A stretch of DNA of 60,000 bases from contig NC_088299.1 of NCBI RefSeq assembly GCF_032854445.1, positions 6,984,324-7,044,323 on the forward strand. Direction: 5' to 3'. Positions within the stretch are counted from its first letter, which is position 1; every line of letters begins with the position of its first letter. The translations under genes were made by a program, and so were the position numbers. The notes under the pieces are model-generated. The model made no database searches and had not been told where the DNA came from. It saw nothing but the letters and a program-made list of their open reading frames with translations. Below, in pieces: positions 1 to 12,500 of this stretch. This DNA is from Liolophura sinensis (lineage: Eukaryota > Mollusca > Polyplacophora > Chitonida > Chitonidae).

Positions 1-104
1 TAGTTGAGTGTGGTAGGAAATGCCTGCCTGTCAACCTGTGCATCAGGCTTTATGATGTTTGCCTAAGAGCCGTGCTGGCTAGTTGAGCAAATGTATTTGA
101 TTTC

Positions 105-205
105 ACTGTGGCTTTAAGTCAGGAGGTTTGTCCTGTTCCTGGAAAGGTTGGCGATTTACTCCCTGCTCTTTGGTTTTCTCCAACCAAATAAAATCTGACC
201 AATGA
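105..205 (+). mobile_element. SINE-like family C fragment
   Basis: It lies in the intron before exon 1 and resembles 53760-53860 (caggaggtttgtcctgttcc, ggaaaggttggcgatttact). The ends are not defined. Bases 1-104 may belong to it. Confidence 0.45.
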
Positions 206-304
206 ACATGTAATTTGAGCTTTTCATTGATATTCAATGTAAGGGAAAAATGTGTGAGCACAACCTAAAGCACCAGTAAAATGTTATGATTATCCATGTT
301 CCAG

Positions 305-502
305 GGCCAGCTAGAGGAAGAACAGGGTGCTGAGGAGGGGATAGACAAAGAGGAAGCAGAGAGGGCTGGAGACAGCAGAATATCTGAGATTCCCATGCCC
401 ACCACACCTGATCTGCGCCCCAAAACTCTGCTGGAAGAAAACAGTGTGTTGGCCGCATTGCTTAATGAGGACAGAGAACCTTCCCCTGTGGGCGTTGAAG
501 AG
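305..502 (+). CDS. HYDIN: HYDIN exon 1 (first in window)
   Basis: The acceptor is ttccag at 299-304 and the donor gt follows at 503; phase 0 at both ends, 66 codons. It encodes an acidic, Glu-rich linker (LEEEQGAEEG) followed by a Leu-rich tail. Upstream exons are outside the window. The 308 bp intron after it holds only AT-rich sequence. Confidence 0.85.
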
Positions 503-3500
503 GTATGGTGCACTTTGTGGAACAGCCTTGTTGTAAACGCTGTGTTTTATAAAATAAAGAGGTTGTCAGCAACAGAAGCTGTTTATGATAATTAATGTCA
601 TTTTCACTTTTTTTTTTTACATCTTTTTGTTTTGAAAGTTTGAGAGGGCTATGACTGATTACTGAAGAAAACTTTATCAGGTATTATTAATAAATATTAT
701 GGTCTTTGCAAGTTATGGCTTATAGCCTTACATTACATTCTTCAAAATGAATGTGCTTCCTGAAGATGAAAAAAAAAATCCTTGAGTTGCTAATGTTGCT
801 TGTATTATAGGTGTTTGACATCCTGCCTCTCTATGGGACATTGCGCCCTGGTGACACGGAACAGGTCACCTTGACCTTCTATGGTCACGCAGACATCTGG
901 GGTCAGGCGCGTGCCGTGTGTGAGGTGGAGGGAGGGCCTACCTATGAGTTGACACTGAAGGGTGAGGCATCACTGGTGGAGTACAACTTTGACACACTCC
1001 AGATTGATTACGGCAAACAGGTCAGACTGGGCACCTAGGTGTGCTAGTAATATTAACAATATTTTTATTTGGGGTAGTCGTTCATGTGTATTTAAGCCTA
1101 AAATTAGCTGCCCAACATTGAAAACACCCCTTTAGAGAAAGTGGTAAGACCTATATTGTCCATGTTGTATAATATTGGACCAAGGTTACTTGAGTCAAGT
1201 AACAGTCTATTATTGTATATTAATGGAGCTGGACAATGTGGGTTTTGCCACTTTCTTCAAAGGGGTGTTTCTAAAAATGTCAGGCAGCTATTTTTAAGCT
1301 TGATATTTCCTAGCTATGCAGTTGCTTTATTCTTCAAATGGTGATCCAAAGCTCTTGCCATTCAAACTGTTGGATTTTCATGTCAAGTGAAAAAATAAAT
1401 GGTCTTTTGCTTCGCTGTTACTTTCGAATCTTCCTAGTATGAGGAAGAATGCCAAAGCATTGTTGTTTGATTAGGTGCTATCAGATCTGTGATAGTTCAG
1501 TTTAGATAGATCATCATGACAAAAGAAAGAACAGTGTTTGAGTTTTGCTTTGTGTTTGCAGGAATTGTATTATAATGAAAAACTAATCAGTTCTCTTTGA
1601 AAATAAAGAAATACAACATATATACCAATAAGTTTCACATAATACTCAAGTAGTGTATGTTTGAAAAACAAAACCTTCATTTTGACTCAATTTTTCGGCA
1701 AGTTTTCTTGATGATGTCATAATGAAATGTTGGAAAATTGAGAAATTAAAATCTTGTTAAATTACACATATGTTGCACTACTTGTATATTAAAGAAACAT
1801 AGTTCCCAAAAGATATGAGGATTAGCATGTCAGTCTACATTTGCGGTGGTTATGTTTGTCACTGATGGATGGCTACATTTTGCATTGGTTTCTGTTTGTC
1901 ACAGATGTATTCCTACATTTACATTGGTGTCTATTTGTCACAGATGTATGACTACATTTGGATTGGTTTCTCTGGTTGTTACAATGTATGACAACATTTG
2001 GATTGGTTTGTCTGGTTGTTAAAATGTATGACTACATTTGCATTGGTTTTCATGTTTGTCACAGATGTATGACTACATTTGGATTGGTTTCTCTGGTTGT
2101 TACAATGTATGACTACATTTGCATTGGTTTTTCTGGTTGTTACAATGTATGACTACATTTGGATTAGTTTTTCTGGTTGTTACAATGTATGACTACATTT
2201 GGATTGGTTTTTCTGGTTGTTACAATGTATGACTACAGTTACATTGGTTTTCATGTTTGTCACAGGTGTATTACTACATTTGCATTGGTTTCTGTTTGTC
2301 ACAGATGTATTCCTACATTTGCATTGGTTTCTGTTTGTCACAGTTGTATGATCAAGCCGCCTGTGCTGAAATTACTCTCATGAACACGGGAAAAGTGGGT
2401 TTCGAATTCACAGCTTTTAACATGGACCCAGCGCTGGTTAAGCGACCTAAGCCAGGCTGCCCAGTTGTTATTCCACATACTGTAAGTCATAAAGGAATAC
2501 GCTTTTACTCAAAATATTCTCTCTAACAGTGCATTTTGAGAAGCAAATGACGATAATAAAATACTGATCTTGCTTTTTACAATAGTATATTATCCCATAC
2601 CTTCCACTCAAACCTCAAAATACATTTCTAAGATGAATAAAACAGGGCCTCCGCGGCTGAGTTGGTTAGCGCGCTAGCGCAGCGTAGTGACCCACAAGGC
2701 TCTCACCAATGCGGTCGCTGTGAGTTCAAGTCCAGCTCATGCTGGTTTCCTCTCCGGCCGTATGTGAGAAGGTCTACCAGCAACCTGCGGATGGTCGAGG
2801 ATATCCCCCAAGCTCTGCCCGGTTTCCACCCACCATAATGCTGGCCGCCGTCGTATAAGTGAAATATTCTTGAGTACGGCGTAAAACACCAATCAAATAA
2901 ATAAATAAGTAAATAAGATGAATAAAACTCTCAGAATCGGGCAAAATGATTTTAGGGTCAAATACCATGAATAACTGCTTCTCCAAACTAAGTGCGGTGT
3001 TTTAAGAAATTGTTGTGGATGATGTGTCAAGACAGTTTATTAAAATACATGACTTGTTTTTTTTTTTGTTTTTTTTTAGGAAGGATTTTTTTATGGCACA
3101 TGCAGAAATATAGCACTTTCCTATATGGCCATCATGAAACTGTTGTGGATTTATTTATTTATTTAGTTTGGCTGTGTGTCTCCCAACATGATTTTCACCA
3201 TTTCTTATGCTATATTGCAGGGTTACATTGCTCCAATGAGTGAGCAGACGCTGACAGTTCGCTACACCCCTGGCGTACCCGAGAAGTTCACCAAGAGCTT
3301 CCTCATCCAGGTTGCTCACTTTGAGCCAGATACCGTACAGCTCACTGGGGAGGGGGTCTTCCCACGCATTTCCCTCGATCTTCCCCGGGCTCTGGAGGGA
3401 CCTCACAGTGACCTGCTCAGACAGGCTGGAGAGAACCTTGGGGGTCCAGAACCTGGCTGGCAGGAACCCTCTGTACAAGACCCCATGTCACACAGGTCCC

Positions 3501-6500
3501 GGTCTGCCCAGTCCTTGGTCCCAGATCTAAAGAAGGACACAGAGTTAGACATCACCCCCAGACATTCTAAACAGGAGACCAAGCTTGACACCCAGCCAGA
3601 GCAGCACACAGGCAACGCGGTATGTCGGTAGAAGAAACACTTAACACTGTTTTATTTTCTGTAACATGTCATTGTTTTTGTACCTTTTGTGTAACACCCA
3701 AATTTTTCAACTTTTTCAACCACCACTGCTACCAATAATTTGGAATGTTCCTAATATTGTTTATTTTGCAGAAATAATCTGCAATTTTATGAAGCTTGTA
3801 TAGTTTTTGACACAAATAAATCATTTTTGGTTTCATTTTCATACTCGTGGTATGCATAAATTCCACTGCCAATGTTTCTGTATAGTTGCACTCACAAAGT
3901 AGCGAGCTCCTGAAGCAGAGAGGTAGTTTAGAAGCACTGCTACATATTGGCAGAGAATTATGTGTTTTTACAGAGCTTTGACCAGACTTTTTTAGGCAGG
4001 AAATGTTCCATAATTGGGTGTATTGTCTCTTACAGCTCAATCCAGAACTGAATATTTAGCATTTCTCATGCGACACCTTTTGCTTGATTCTGATTGATTT
4101 AGGGCTTTTATGAACTGTTTTCATTTCTTTCTTATCAGAAAACTTGTGTTGGAATGAAAACTAAGTGTTGGAATGAAAAGTGTGACTGTATGACCATAAA
4201 TTGCATCTGAAGGTTCATTTTTCAAACTGAACTTGAGGTGCAAATACAGTGTACATTTTTGTTCTTCTGTATATGCTGCATCACTAAATTAGTAAAGTAC
4301 AAATGGAAAATGTGTGCGAAAGGAAGAAAGATTGCAAAACATGGGACAGAGAAGTTGATTTTAATGTGGTTCTTTCTTATTAGATTATGAATACCTTTAA
4401 AGTAATCTGTAAATATAATTGCCTGTGTGATACCATTGTATTTTTTCTACTATGGTGCACTGTTGAGCTGAAACAAGTACAAAACAACTTATTGACAAAT
4501 AAGTTATGGAAAATTCATACTTGTGAACTATTGGCATCAGTCCTGGATTATTATAAAAGCGAGCATTTAATTTCAAATGTTTAACGTCATTAAATGTAGT
4601 TTGTGTATTTAAATAAATGAAACCTTTATTTAAAGAGGGTAATTCTGTCAAATTGCATAATTTGCTCTTCCCAGAGACATTTTATAACAATAGATGAACA
4701 GGTAGGAGCAAACAGTCAATAATGCTTCACTACATACATCAATTGAAATCATAAATAGTGATGTGTGCCAGTTTTAATGCTCATTACAGGTTGAAATAAT
4801 TTTTCAAATGTTGTGACAAAGTGATGCTGCTGTTTTGATTCTGCATTCTACCCTGCTCCAGGCGTGACACCCCACCACTGTACACTGTTTCTATAGTACA
4901 TTTGAAACTCCCTTATGTTTGTTTCCAGCAGCCATCAGCTCTGGACATACAAATGGAGATGGAGAGACTGATTGTAAAGGAGTTTGCCAGCTCTGTGCTA
5001 AGGGAAGGTACACGATCGGAACAGGATTCCACACCCCACGGCACTGCTGAATCAAAAGGAGGCAAGAGACGCGCGAAACCCAAGTAAGCGAAGACATTAA
5101 CATAGTTCCTGAATCTTTTCACGTACGAAAGAGCAACTATCATTGCTATTTATCCACATTTTGAATTTCATTTTGGAGACAAAACTGCATTGGTTGGGTT
5201 GGCTGATTTCAAGGCCAGCAGTCCACATGAAACTTTTGAAATCATATACAGTAGGTTTTTGAAAATTTGGGAAAAACTTTAACGACTGTGAATCACATGT
5301 TGTAACGAAGCATGCTTTAATGGTGTAGAATGCATACAGAGTTTCTGCATTTTTCCAATTTTTCAAAAACTTTTCAGGGATTGCCTGATATAAATCTTCC
5401 ACCATTTTGCATAAAAGATATCAGTTTTAGATCACGGTTTTCACACCCTAATGTAGCTGCATAGTTAAATTTCCAACATACTTTTTCTGTGTTGCCCAGG
5501 AATGAAATCATTTCGATAATGAACACTTCAGCCGTGAGTACAGACATATTACTGACTAATTCATACAAGTTAACAGTCTCATAATGAAATATTCTTCCTT
5601 TCCAGAGCTGTCTTACCGGCTTACGTACTAGACTTTGGTTATGTTGTCATGGGAACTGTTAGAACTCATGTTGTGCGTGCCACAAATACCGGCTGGTTCC
5701 CGGTCTCCTTTCAAATGCAGCGGGGAAATTTCCATGCCGAAGGTTTCAGCATTGAGCTGGACAAGGTCAGACAACTGCCCGGCGCTCCCGATCATGAAAC
5801 CCTTGACTTCATGGTCAGCTTTGATCCCAAGGGAGCTAACCTGCCTTTGGGACCTGTGGAAACCTTTGCACAAATAAACGTGAGTGTGATGTACGGTGCT
5901 TTTGAGGGAAATATTAGTTCACTTTGATTTTTTCAGAAGTATCATGGCATTGCTAGAGGTAATAATTGATTGATTTTGGTACGACTTTCTCCTTGCTTTG
6001 TTTTTTTTTTAGTTAGGCCACATCAATTTAACGGGGGGCCTCCGTGGCTCAGTCGGTTAAAGCGCTAGCGCAGCGTAATGACCCAGGAGTCTCTCACCAA
6101 TGCGGTCGATCTGAGTTCAAGTCCAGCTCATGCTGGCTTCCTCTCCGGCCGCACGTGAGAAGGTCAGTCAGCAACCTGCGGATGGTCGTGGGTTTCCCCC
6201 GGGCTCTGCCCGGTTTCCACCCACCATAATGCTGGCCGCCGTCGTATAAGTGAAATATTCTTGAGTACGGCGTAAAACACCAATCAAAAAAAAAAAAAAA
6301 AAAAAAAAAAATCAATTTAACGGTGAACTGTATCCACCTCTAAGTCTTTCTGTTAAACACATAATCATGTGATCAACTGGAAACCAGTTGTAAACTAAAA
6401 GATATTCACATCATACACAATATAAAGGTTGATTTTCAATTTTATTTCTATTCCATTTTTGGATTTTTTAGCGTCAGGTCGCCCATAAAACAGAAAATAA

Positions 6501-9500
6501 AATTGATGTCTCTTTAATACCTACTGACCTCAGAAAAGTGAATCTTAGTGAATAGGATTTGATTCTACTATTAATATAATCATGAAAATGAAAAGAAAAC
6601 GAAAAAGTTACCTCAGATTGTGAATGGAAATCAGTTGTTTTAAGTGAACATTTTCATTAATCAGTATTAATGTACCAGAAGAAACTGTATGCGTGTATGT
6701 TTGCCTAGTTTCTTCTGTCACCCTACAATCATGAGCTCAATGGCCGGTTTCAAAAGTTTTCGTCAATCAAATTGTGATCATTTTGTTTTTCACAAATGTC
6801 GCTGTTTAGGTTATGACACCTCAATACAACATGATTTATGATTAAGACTTGACTAGATGTTTTAGTGTCATAAGTACTGTGATTATTCTGGTCTGGAGGA
6901 CAGCCTTTGTAAATGGCAGAAAAGTAATGAATTGCTCTGATGGTTGATGTGGTAGGTTTTGGGAGGTCCAATGGTAGGGATCAAGCTGTGTGCAGAAGTG
7001 ACCATGCCTGACATGCAGATCTCCGATGACGTGCTGGACTTCAGCGAGGTGAAGTGTGGCGAGTGTAAGGTGGTCACTGTCCAGTTGTACAACCAGCAGA
7101 TGGTCAGATGTGAATGGAGTGCACACTGTAGTGATCGCAGACAGGTATGTGTTGCGCAGGCTTGGCTACATCCGTCCTGTCTCACAATATTGACATATAC
7201 AGTACTCTGTATAGAAACTATTCATGTTACTTTACCAGGATTTGGATAGCTATCCCCTGAGTGTGTTGGGGTAGTGTAACTATTTCTGATGAGGCAACGA
7301 CAGATTGTCCTCTTGCAACAGGTAGTGTTGAAGTGGTGCTTCCACAACATACATATTATATGCTGCGATTTTTCTTATGACCTGCATATATATGGTCTGT
7401 TCATCGTCATATTATGGTATTCACTGATTAATGCTACAGTCGAATGTTCAGTGTCAATGGAATAATGTAATTTCGTCTCACCTGAGAATTCTGTCGTTAT
7501 CTCATTAGTTTATACACATGTTGTGGTCAATGAAGTCGAGAGACCTCCGAATTAACAGTGGGTTGGGTCATACCAAAGACTATAAAAATGGTACTGTAAT
7601 TCTCCAACCTTTTTGCATCTTAGCAAAGTGTTTATTCAAGGAAATTCTGAGGGCATTATAAGTGCTAAAATTATACTTTTTGTGAGCCCCTGATATTGTT
7701 GAATCCAATTAATGTAATTTTGTCTACAAAATCAAATTAAAAACATGCATAAATTGCACTGAAAGTTGCTCTTTCATATGTGAAAAGGTTGAGGAATTAG
7801 AGTACTTGCTGATGCCTCGCTTGGCACTCAGCACTGAGATGTTACAGAAAGGAATCAGGACTTGTTGGTCGGGTGTCAGTATAATGTGACTGGGTGAGGT
7901 GTCATGTCTGATGTCTTCGACGTGATACATCAGTGGCGGCACACCTAATGTACACACACCTAATGACTCCTCATTGTTATATGACTGAAAAATTGTTAAG
8001 TTTGACGTTAAACCCCCAAGCATACATACATACATCATAGCTGTTGACTAAATTGAGTTCTGTTTTTGAAATTTTATGTTGTATTATGTATATGTTTAAT
8101 ATTCATAATATTTTTTACATGTCTTATGTCTTTTCCACAATTTGTGCATGTAATTCATTATGAAATGATTGTGCATCACTTAAACTGTTGTTGGTAATAA
8201 TGCAAACTTGTATTTTTGTGGCAGCAGACTGACAAGCATTTACCACTTCACCTCAAACGTAAACAAAAGCTGGAGAAGAACAAGCCGCATCATTTTGAGG
8301 TCATGCCCCCTGCTGGCAGCTTGATGCCGGGTCAGAGGTCAAACGTCCAGGTCAAGTTTATGCCAACGGAAGAGGTAAATCAGCTGTTGCTAATGTTACT
8401 GTATGATACAATATAACCACAAAATACAAAATAATATGAACGATAATTGTTTAGTGATGCATTTTGGGTTGTCATTGTTTCATTGACCTCGTCCATTCAG
8501 CCAATTTTAATGACATTGTTTGGAGATAAACACTACAAGAGATTCTTGAGATATTGAACCTGAAACTTCGCTTGCTGAACATTGTGTTTTGCACTATCAC
8601 CTCCGTGTATTTATAAACATTAAGTGCTGAAAGCAGTATTTAACAAATTAATGCAAATCTGTTGTAAATACATTTCACAACCGGGTAACTTCAGTAATAA
8701 AGGAAGTTTTAAGAGAGAAATCAGGTAAAGGTCCTCCAGCTTGCCTGACTTTTGGTGACATAAATCTACATGCACCTGAAAATCTACGTGGTATTTCCCA
8801 GTGAGAAGGGTGGCTTCACACATTTTCAGCAACATGCACCTCTGTGGATGGACCACATTGTTGCATTTTGTTGTTTTTGAGGATGATATACATATAAAAC
8901 TACTTGTTCTTCATCATGGGGTTCATTTGTCACTGAAGTTGTTTTTTTTTTTCCTGTTCCTTTAAATAGCGCTACTATGAGGTAAGAATTCCAATCCGCA
9001 TCAGCCAAAGCACCCAGAGAATTATGCTACTGTGTAAAGGCCAGGGGAGAGAACCGCGTCTGGAGTTTGAGCCCAATCTGCAGGAGTTTGGACCTGTGTT
9101 GGCACACAGCAGCGGAGACGAACAGGAAATCTTGGTGAAGAATCCTTGCGACTTTCCTGTGGAGTTCTATAACTTGGAATTTGACAAAGGTTATCTGGAG
9201 GAAGAGAGGGTGAGAAATTTGTCCATGTTCTACAGTGCTTAATGTTGACAAGCTTTGGGTGATTCGTAAAGAAATATGACTGTACAATATAAGTATGGAA
9301 GTGTTACGTTGAGTGATTTATCTCTAACTAATCAACAAGCTGTAATAATGCAGTGAAAAAGTCAGGTGAAATTGTGCGTGATTAACACTGAATCACATTC
9401 AACTTCACTTGAATTTTTCACTTGAGTTTATCATGATTTTTGTATTTGCAATTTTAGATTTTTTGGTCACCTTTTCACAGTCAGTGCGTTGATTTTCAAA

Positions 9501-12500
9501 ATTTGTTTTATATTAATGTGATCAGGATTATTTACCTTAATTAATGTTTTCAGATTTTGCGTTTGATGAAAGGCTATGATGAATACAGTACCATCTTGTT
9601 GCCCCCACGCTTACCTGGCGAGAAATTGCCACAAGAACTTTTGGAGTTTTATGAAGGTCTGTGTAACTGTTTAGTTTTGCTTAGAGGAATGTTTCCTCTC
9701 TTCTGTGAGATATGAATTTTTTACTAAATATACCTTTCTAACTGAGAGTGTAAAAGTTGTCCTACCATTACACGTAAGAAACACACTCAGTTGACAGTCA
9801 AGATGAAACTGAGGATGAAAGTTTTCACAGTTAAATAGTGTAAGAGAGCCTATGCCCATTAAAATAGAAGTGTGAAAGACAAAAAAGACATGTATGTAGC
9901 CAGGAGATCTGTCTTTTTGACTTTAGATATTTAACATGGGTTATCTCCCCTGTACCATATTGTTTGCAGTCCATTGGGGGCATCACTAACTACATGTAGT
10001 TCTGTCCTCGCTCCACACTAAGCACGAGTGAAAGACTCATCCAGATACAGTAGTGTAATGGACTAATATGTAAGGGATTCAGTTAGGCTGACCATGTGAC
10101 AGTGATGGAGAAGTAAATCCATGTGCATCTGTGATTACTCATGTCTGTGTAAACCAGATGATATTGCAGTGTGAAGCCACAGTTGTCTTGTCCTAATATG
10201 ACCTCCCTTTGAATACATCGATTCAAACAGAGAAACAGTATTTGATTTCCCTTTGAATACATCGATTCAAACAGAGAAACAGGATTTGATTTCCCTTTGA
10301 ATACATCGATTCAAACAGAGAAACAGGATTTGATTTCCCTTTGAATACATCGATTCAAACAGAGAAACAGGACTTGATTTCCCTTTGAATACATCGATTC
10401 AAACAGAGAAACAGGATTTGATTTCCCTTTGAATACATCGATTCAAACAGAGAAACAGGATTTGATTTCCCTTTGAATACATTGATTCAAACAGAGAAAC
10501 AGGATATGATTTCCCTTTGAATACATCGATTCAAACAGAGAAACAGGACTTTGTGTGTTAACCAAGACAGTTTCTAATATAGCTCAGCCCGGGTCCTAAT
10601 ACATCAATGTCAGGTTATGTTTCATATTTTGTATAGGGTAAGCTCCGTTTGTTTCAGGATATGTCTGTTTGCTGAAACAGTTATTTATTTTTTCCTCCCA
10701 GATCTGTTAAGGAAGTATGAAGAGCAGGAGAGGGCTAAACAAGAAGCTGAGGAAGCAGCTGAACAGCTTAGGAAGGAGCAAGAAGAACGAGACAGAAATG
10801 AAGGTAAAAATACGGCTTTCTATGCCTACAGAAAATGTGGCAAATTTTTTACATAAAATGTGTGTGTACGGTGCATTTTGAAAATAGTTATATTCTGTAA
10901 AATCATCTTTTAGGAACTACCTTAGGGTCATTCTAGTAAGTTTTAATGGATTTTTAGGAGCTTATAGAATGTGCAAAATATGGTCTCAAAAACAGACCTC
11001 AGAAAATTTCTTAGAAGTTCTTGGTAAGACAAAATATTAAGGTAATAGATAATATGAAGTGTGTCTGAATACTGTTTGCCGTTACCTCACTTGAGGCATA
11101 CACAACTATTCACTTTATGCCGACTTTAAACATTTTGACGTCTGCCAAAATGAAACACATAGTATATTTAACTGCCTTGGGGAACAAAGTGTCTGAATCC
11201 CCATTGCACCGGAAATTAGGAAAAACAAAAAAATGGTTCGCTTATTATTGAACTGATTTCATTATCTTTTATTAAGCATCTCTGTAAGTTGATTGTCCAT
11301 TATGTCTTTCCTATTCTATTTATTCTATTTTTTAGCATTTGCATCCTGTATTTGAACATTTGCCATTCACTTAACAATGACAAGAAATCATACAGTATAC
11401 CAGGGATAAGGTTTTACAAATTTTCACTTAACAGGACATATTAAGTGCATATGATTTTACACATGACAGGTATTTGTTAACAGGACACTGGAGCTGTATT
11501 ATTGTTGTTTCAGCACTTGAGCGAGGTGAGGATGACTCTGAGGACGCAGTGGACCCAGTGGCGACTCTGGATGTCCCCCAGCTGTCCTCATCTCGCCCCG
11601 ACTCCTCATCCACCCCCCAGCAGGTGCAGCATGAGCTCACCCAGATAGAACAGGATGCAGACAGGGAGAAGGACGATGCTGTAGAAGGTATGTGTACACA
11701 ACAACTTTGATTCTCCAGTCATCTGGCTAGTGCGCTGGATCCTTACGTAAATGTAGGCAGATTTCTGAGAGTATAATCCATTATTTTGCCTGCACTTACA
11801 CTTTTTTTGTGTACCAAATCTGTCAGCCAGTATAGTTTGTGTAGGCAGATTTTGAGGGCAAATTTTGGTTAAAAAACTTTGAGGGCATCTTTATGACTAC
11901 AGTCATGCTTTTTGGGTACATGTACACTTGGATTTGGTATAGGCCTACTGTAAATCTTCAACCTTTTCAACCTCTAATGCGCTTTTTCCCTTGGAATTTA
12001 TGCATACAAATATTATGAAAATGACTTCAAAAATAATTTCTTTGTGTCACTAAAGATGCAAGGTTTATAAAACTTTGCATATTATTTCTCCACACCCCAT
12101 AGCTCTCTCAGAATTTCTCGAAATATTGCATGGTCACAGTAGTGGTTGGAAAGACGGAAGAATTAGGTTAACTTTTGGAGGCAGATTTTGTGGGCATTAT
12201 TCTGCCCACACCTACACCTATGTTTTTTGTGGTAGACCTGTAGTCGGCCTGTTCAGTCAGTACAGTTTGTATACACTGGTTTTGAGGGCTTTATTCTACT
12301 GACAGACTTTTTGTTTAGGCTTGGGGTTGCCCAGTTATTAAAACTAAATGTAGGAGTTGCATGCAAAGTTGATGTTGAAAATAATAATTGAGGAATTTCA
12401 ATGTATCACCAGGTCTTGAGGGTGTAAAATTTTGTCATATTTGGCTCAGAAATGTATATGTATATTTTCTCCGGTTAAGGTAGCACAGTTGGTAGAGCGT

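Noticed and set aside
1958-2383. Repetitive open frames before exon 3 as a separate small gene
   Set aside because: They are translations of the minisatellite. Only the last two units have possible meaning, as alternative exon 3 starts.
2645-2760. tRNA gene candidates at SINE heads (also 6035, 12474, 30112)
   Set aside because: The A and B boxes are tRNA-like, but the heads continue into SINE bodies and do not fold into an intact cloverleaf with a plausible anticodon stem that I can see.
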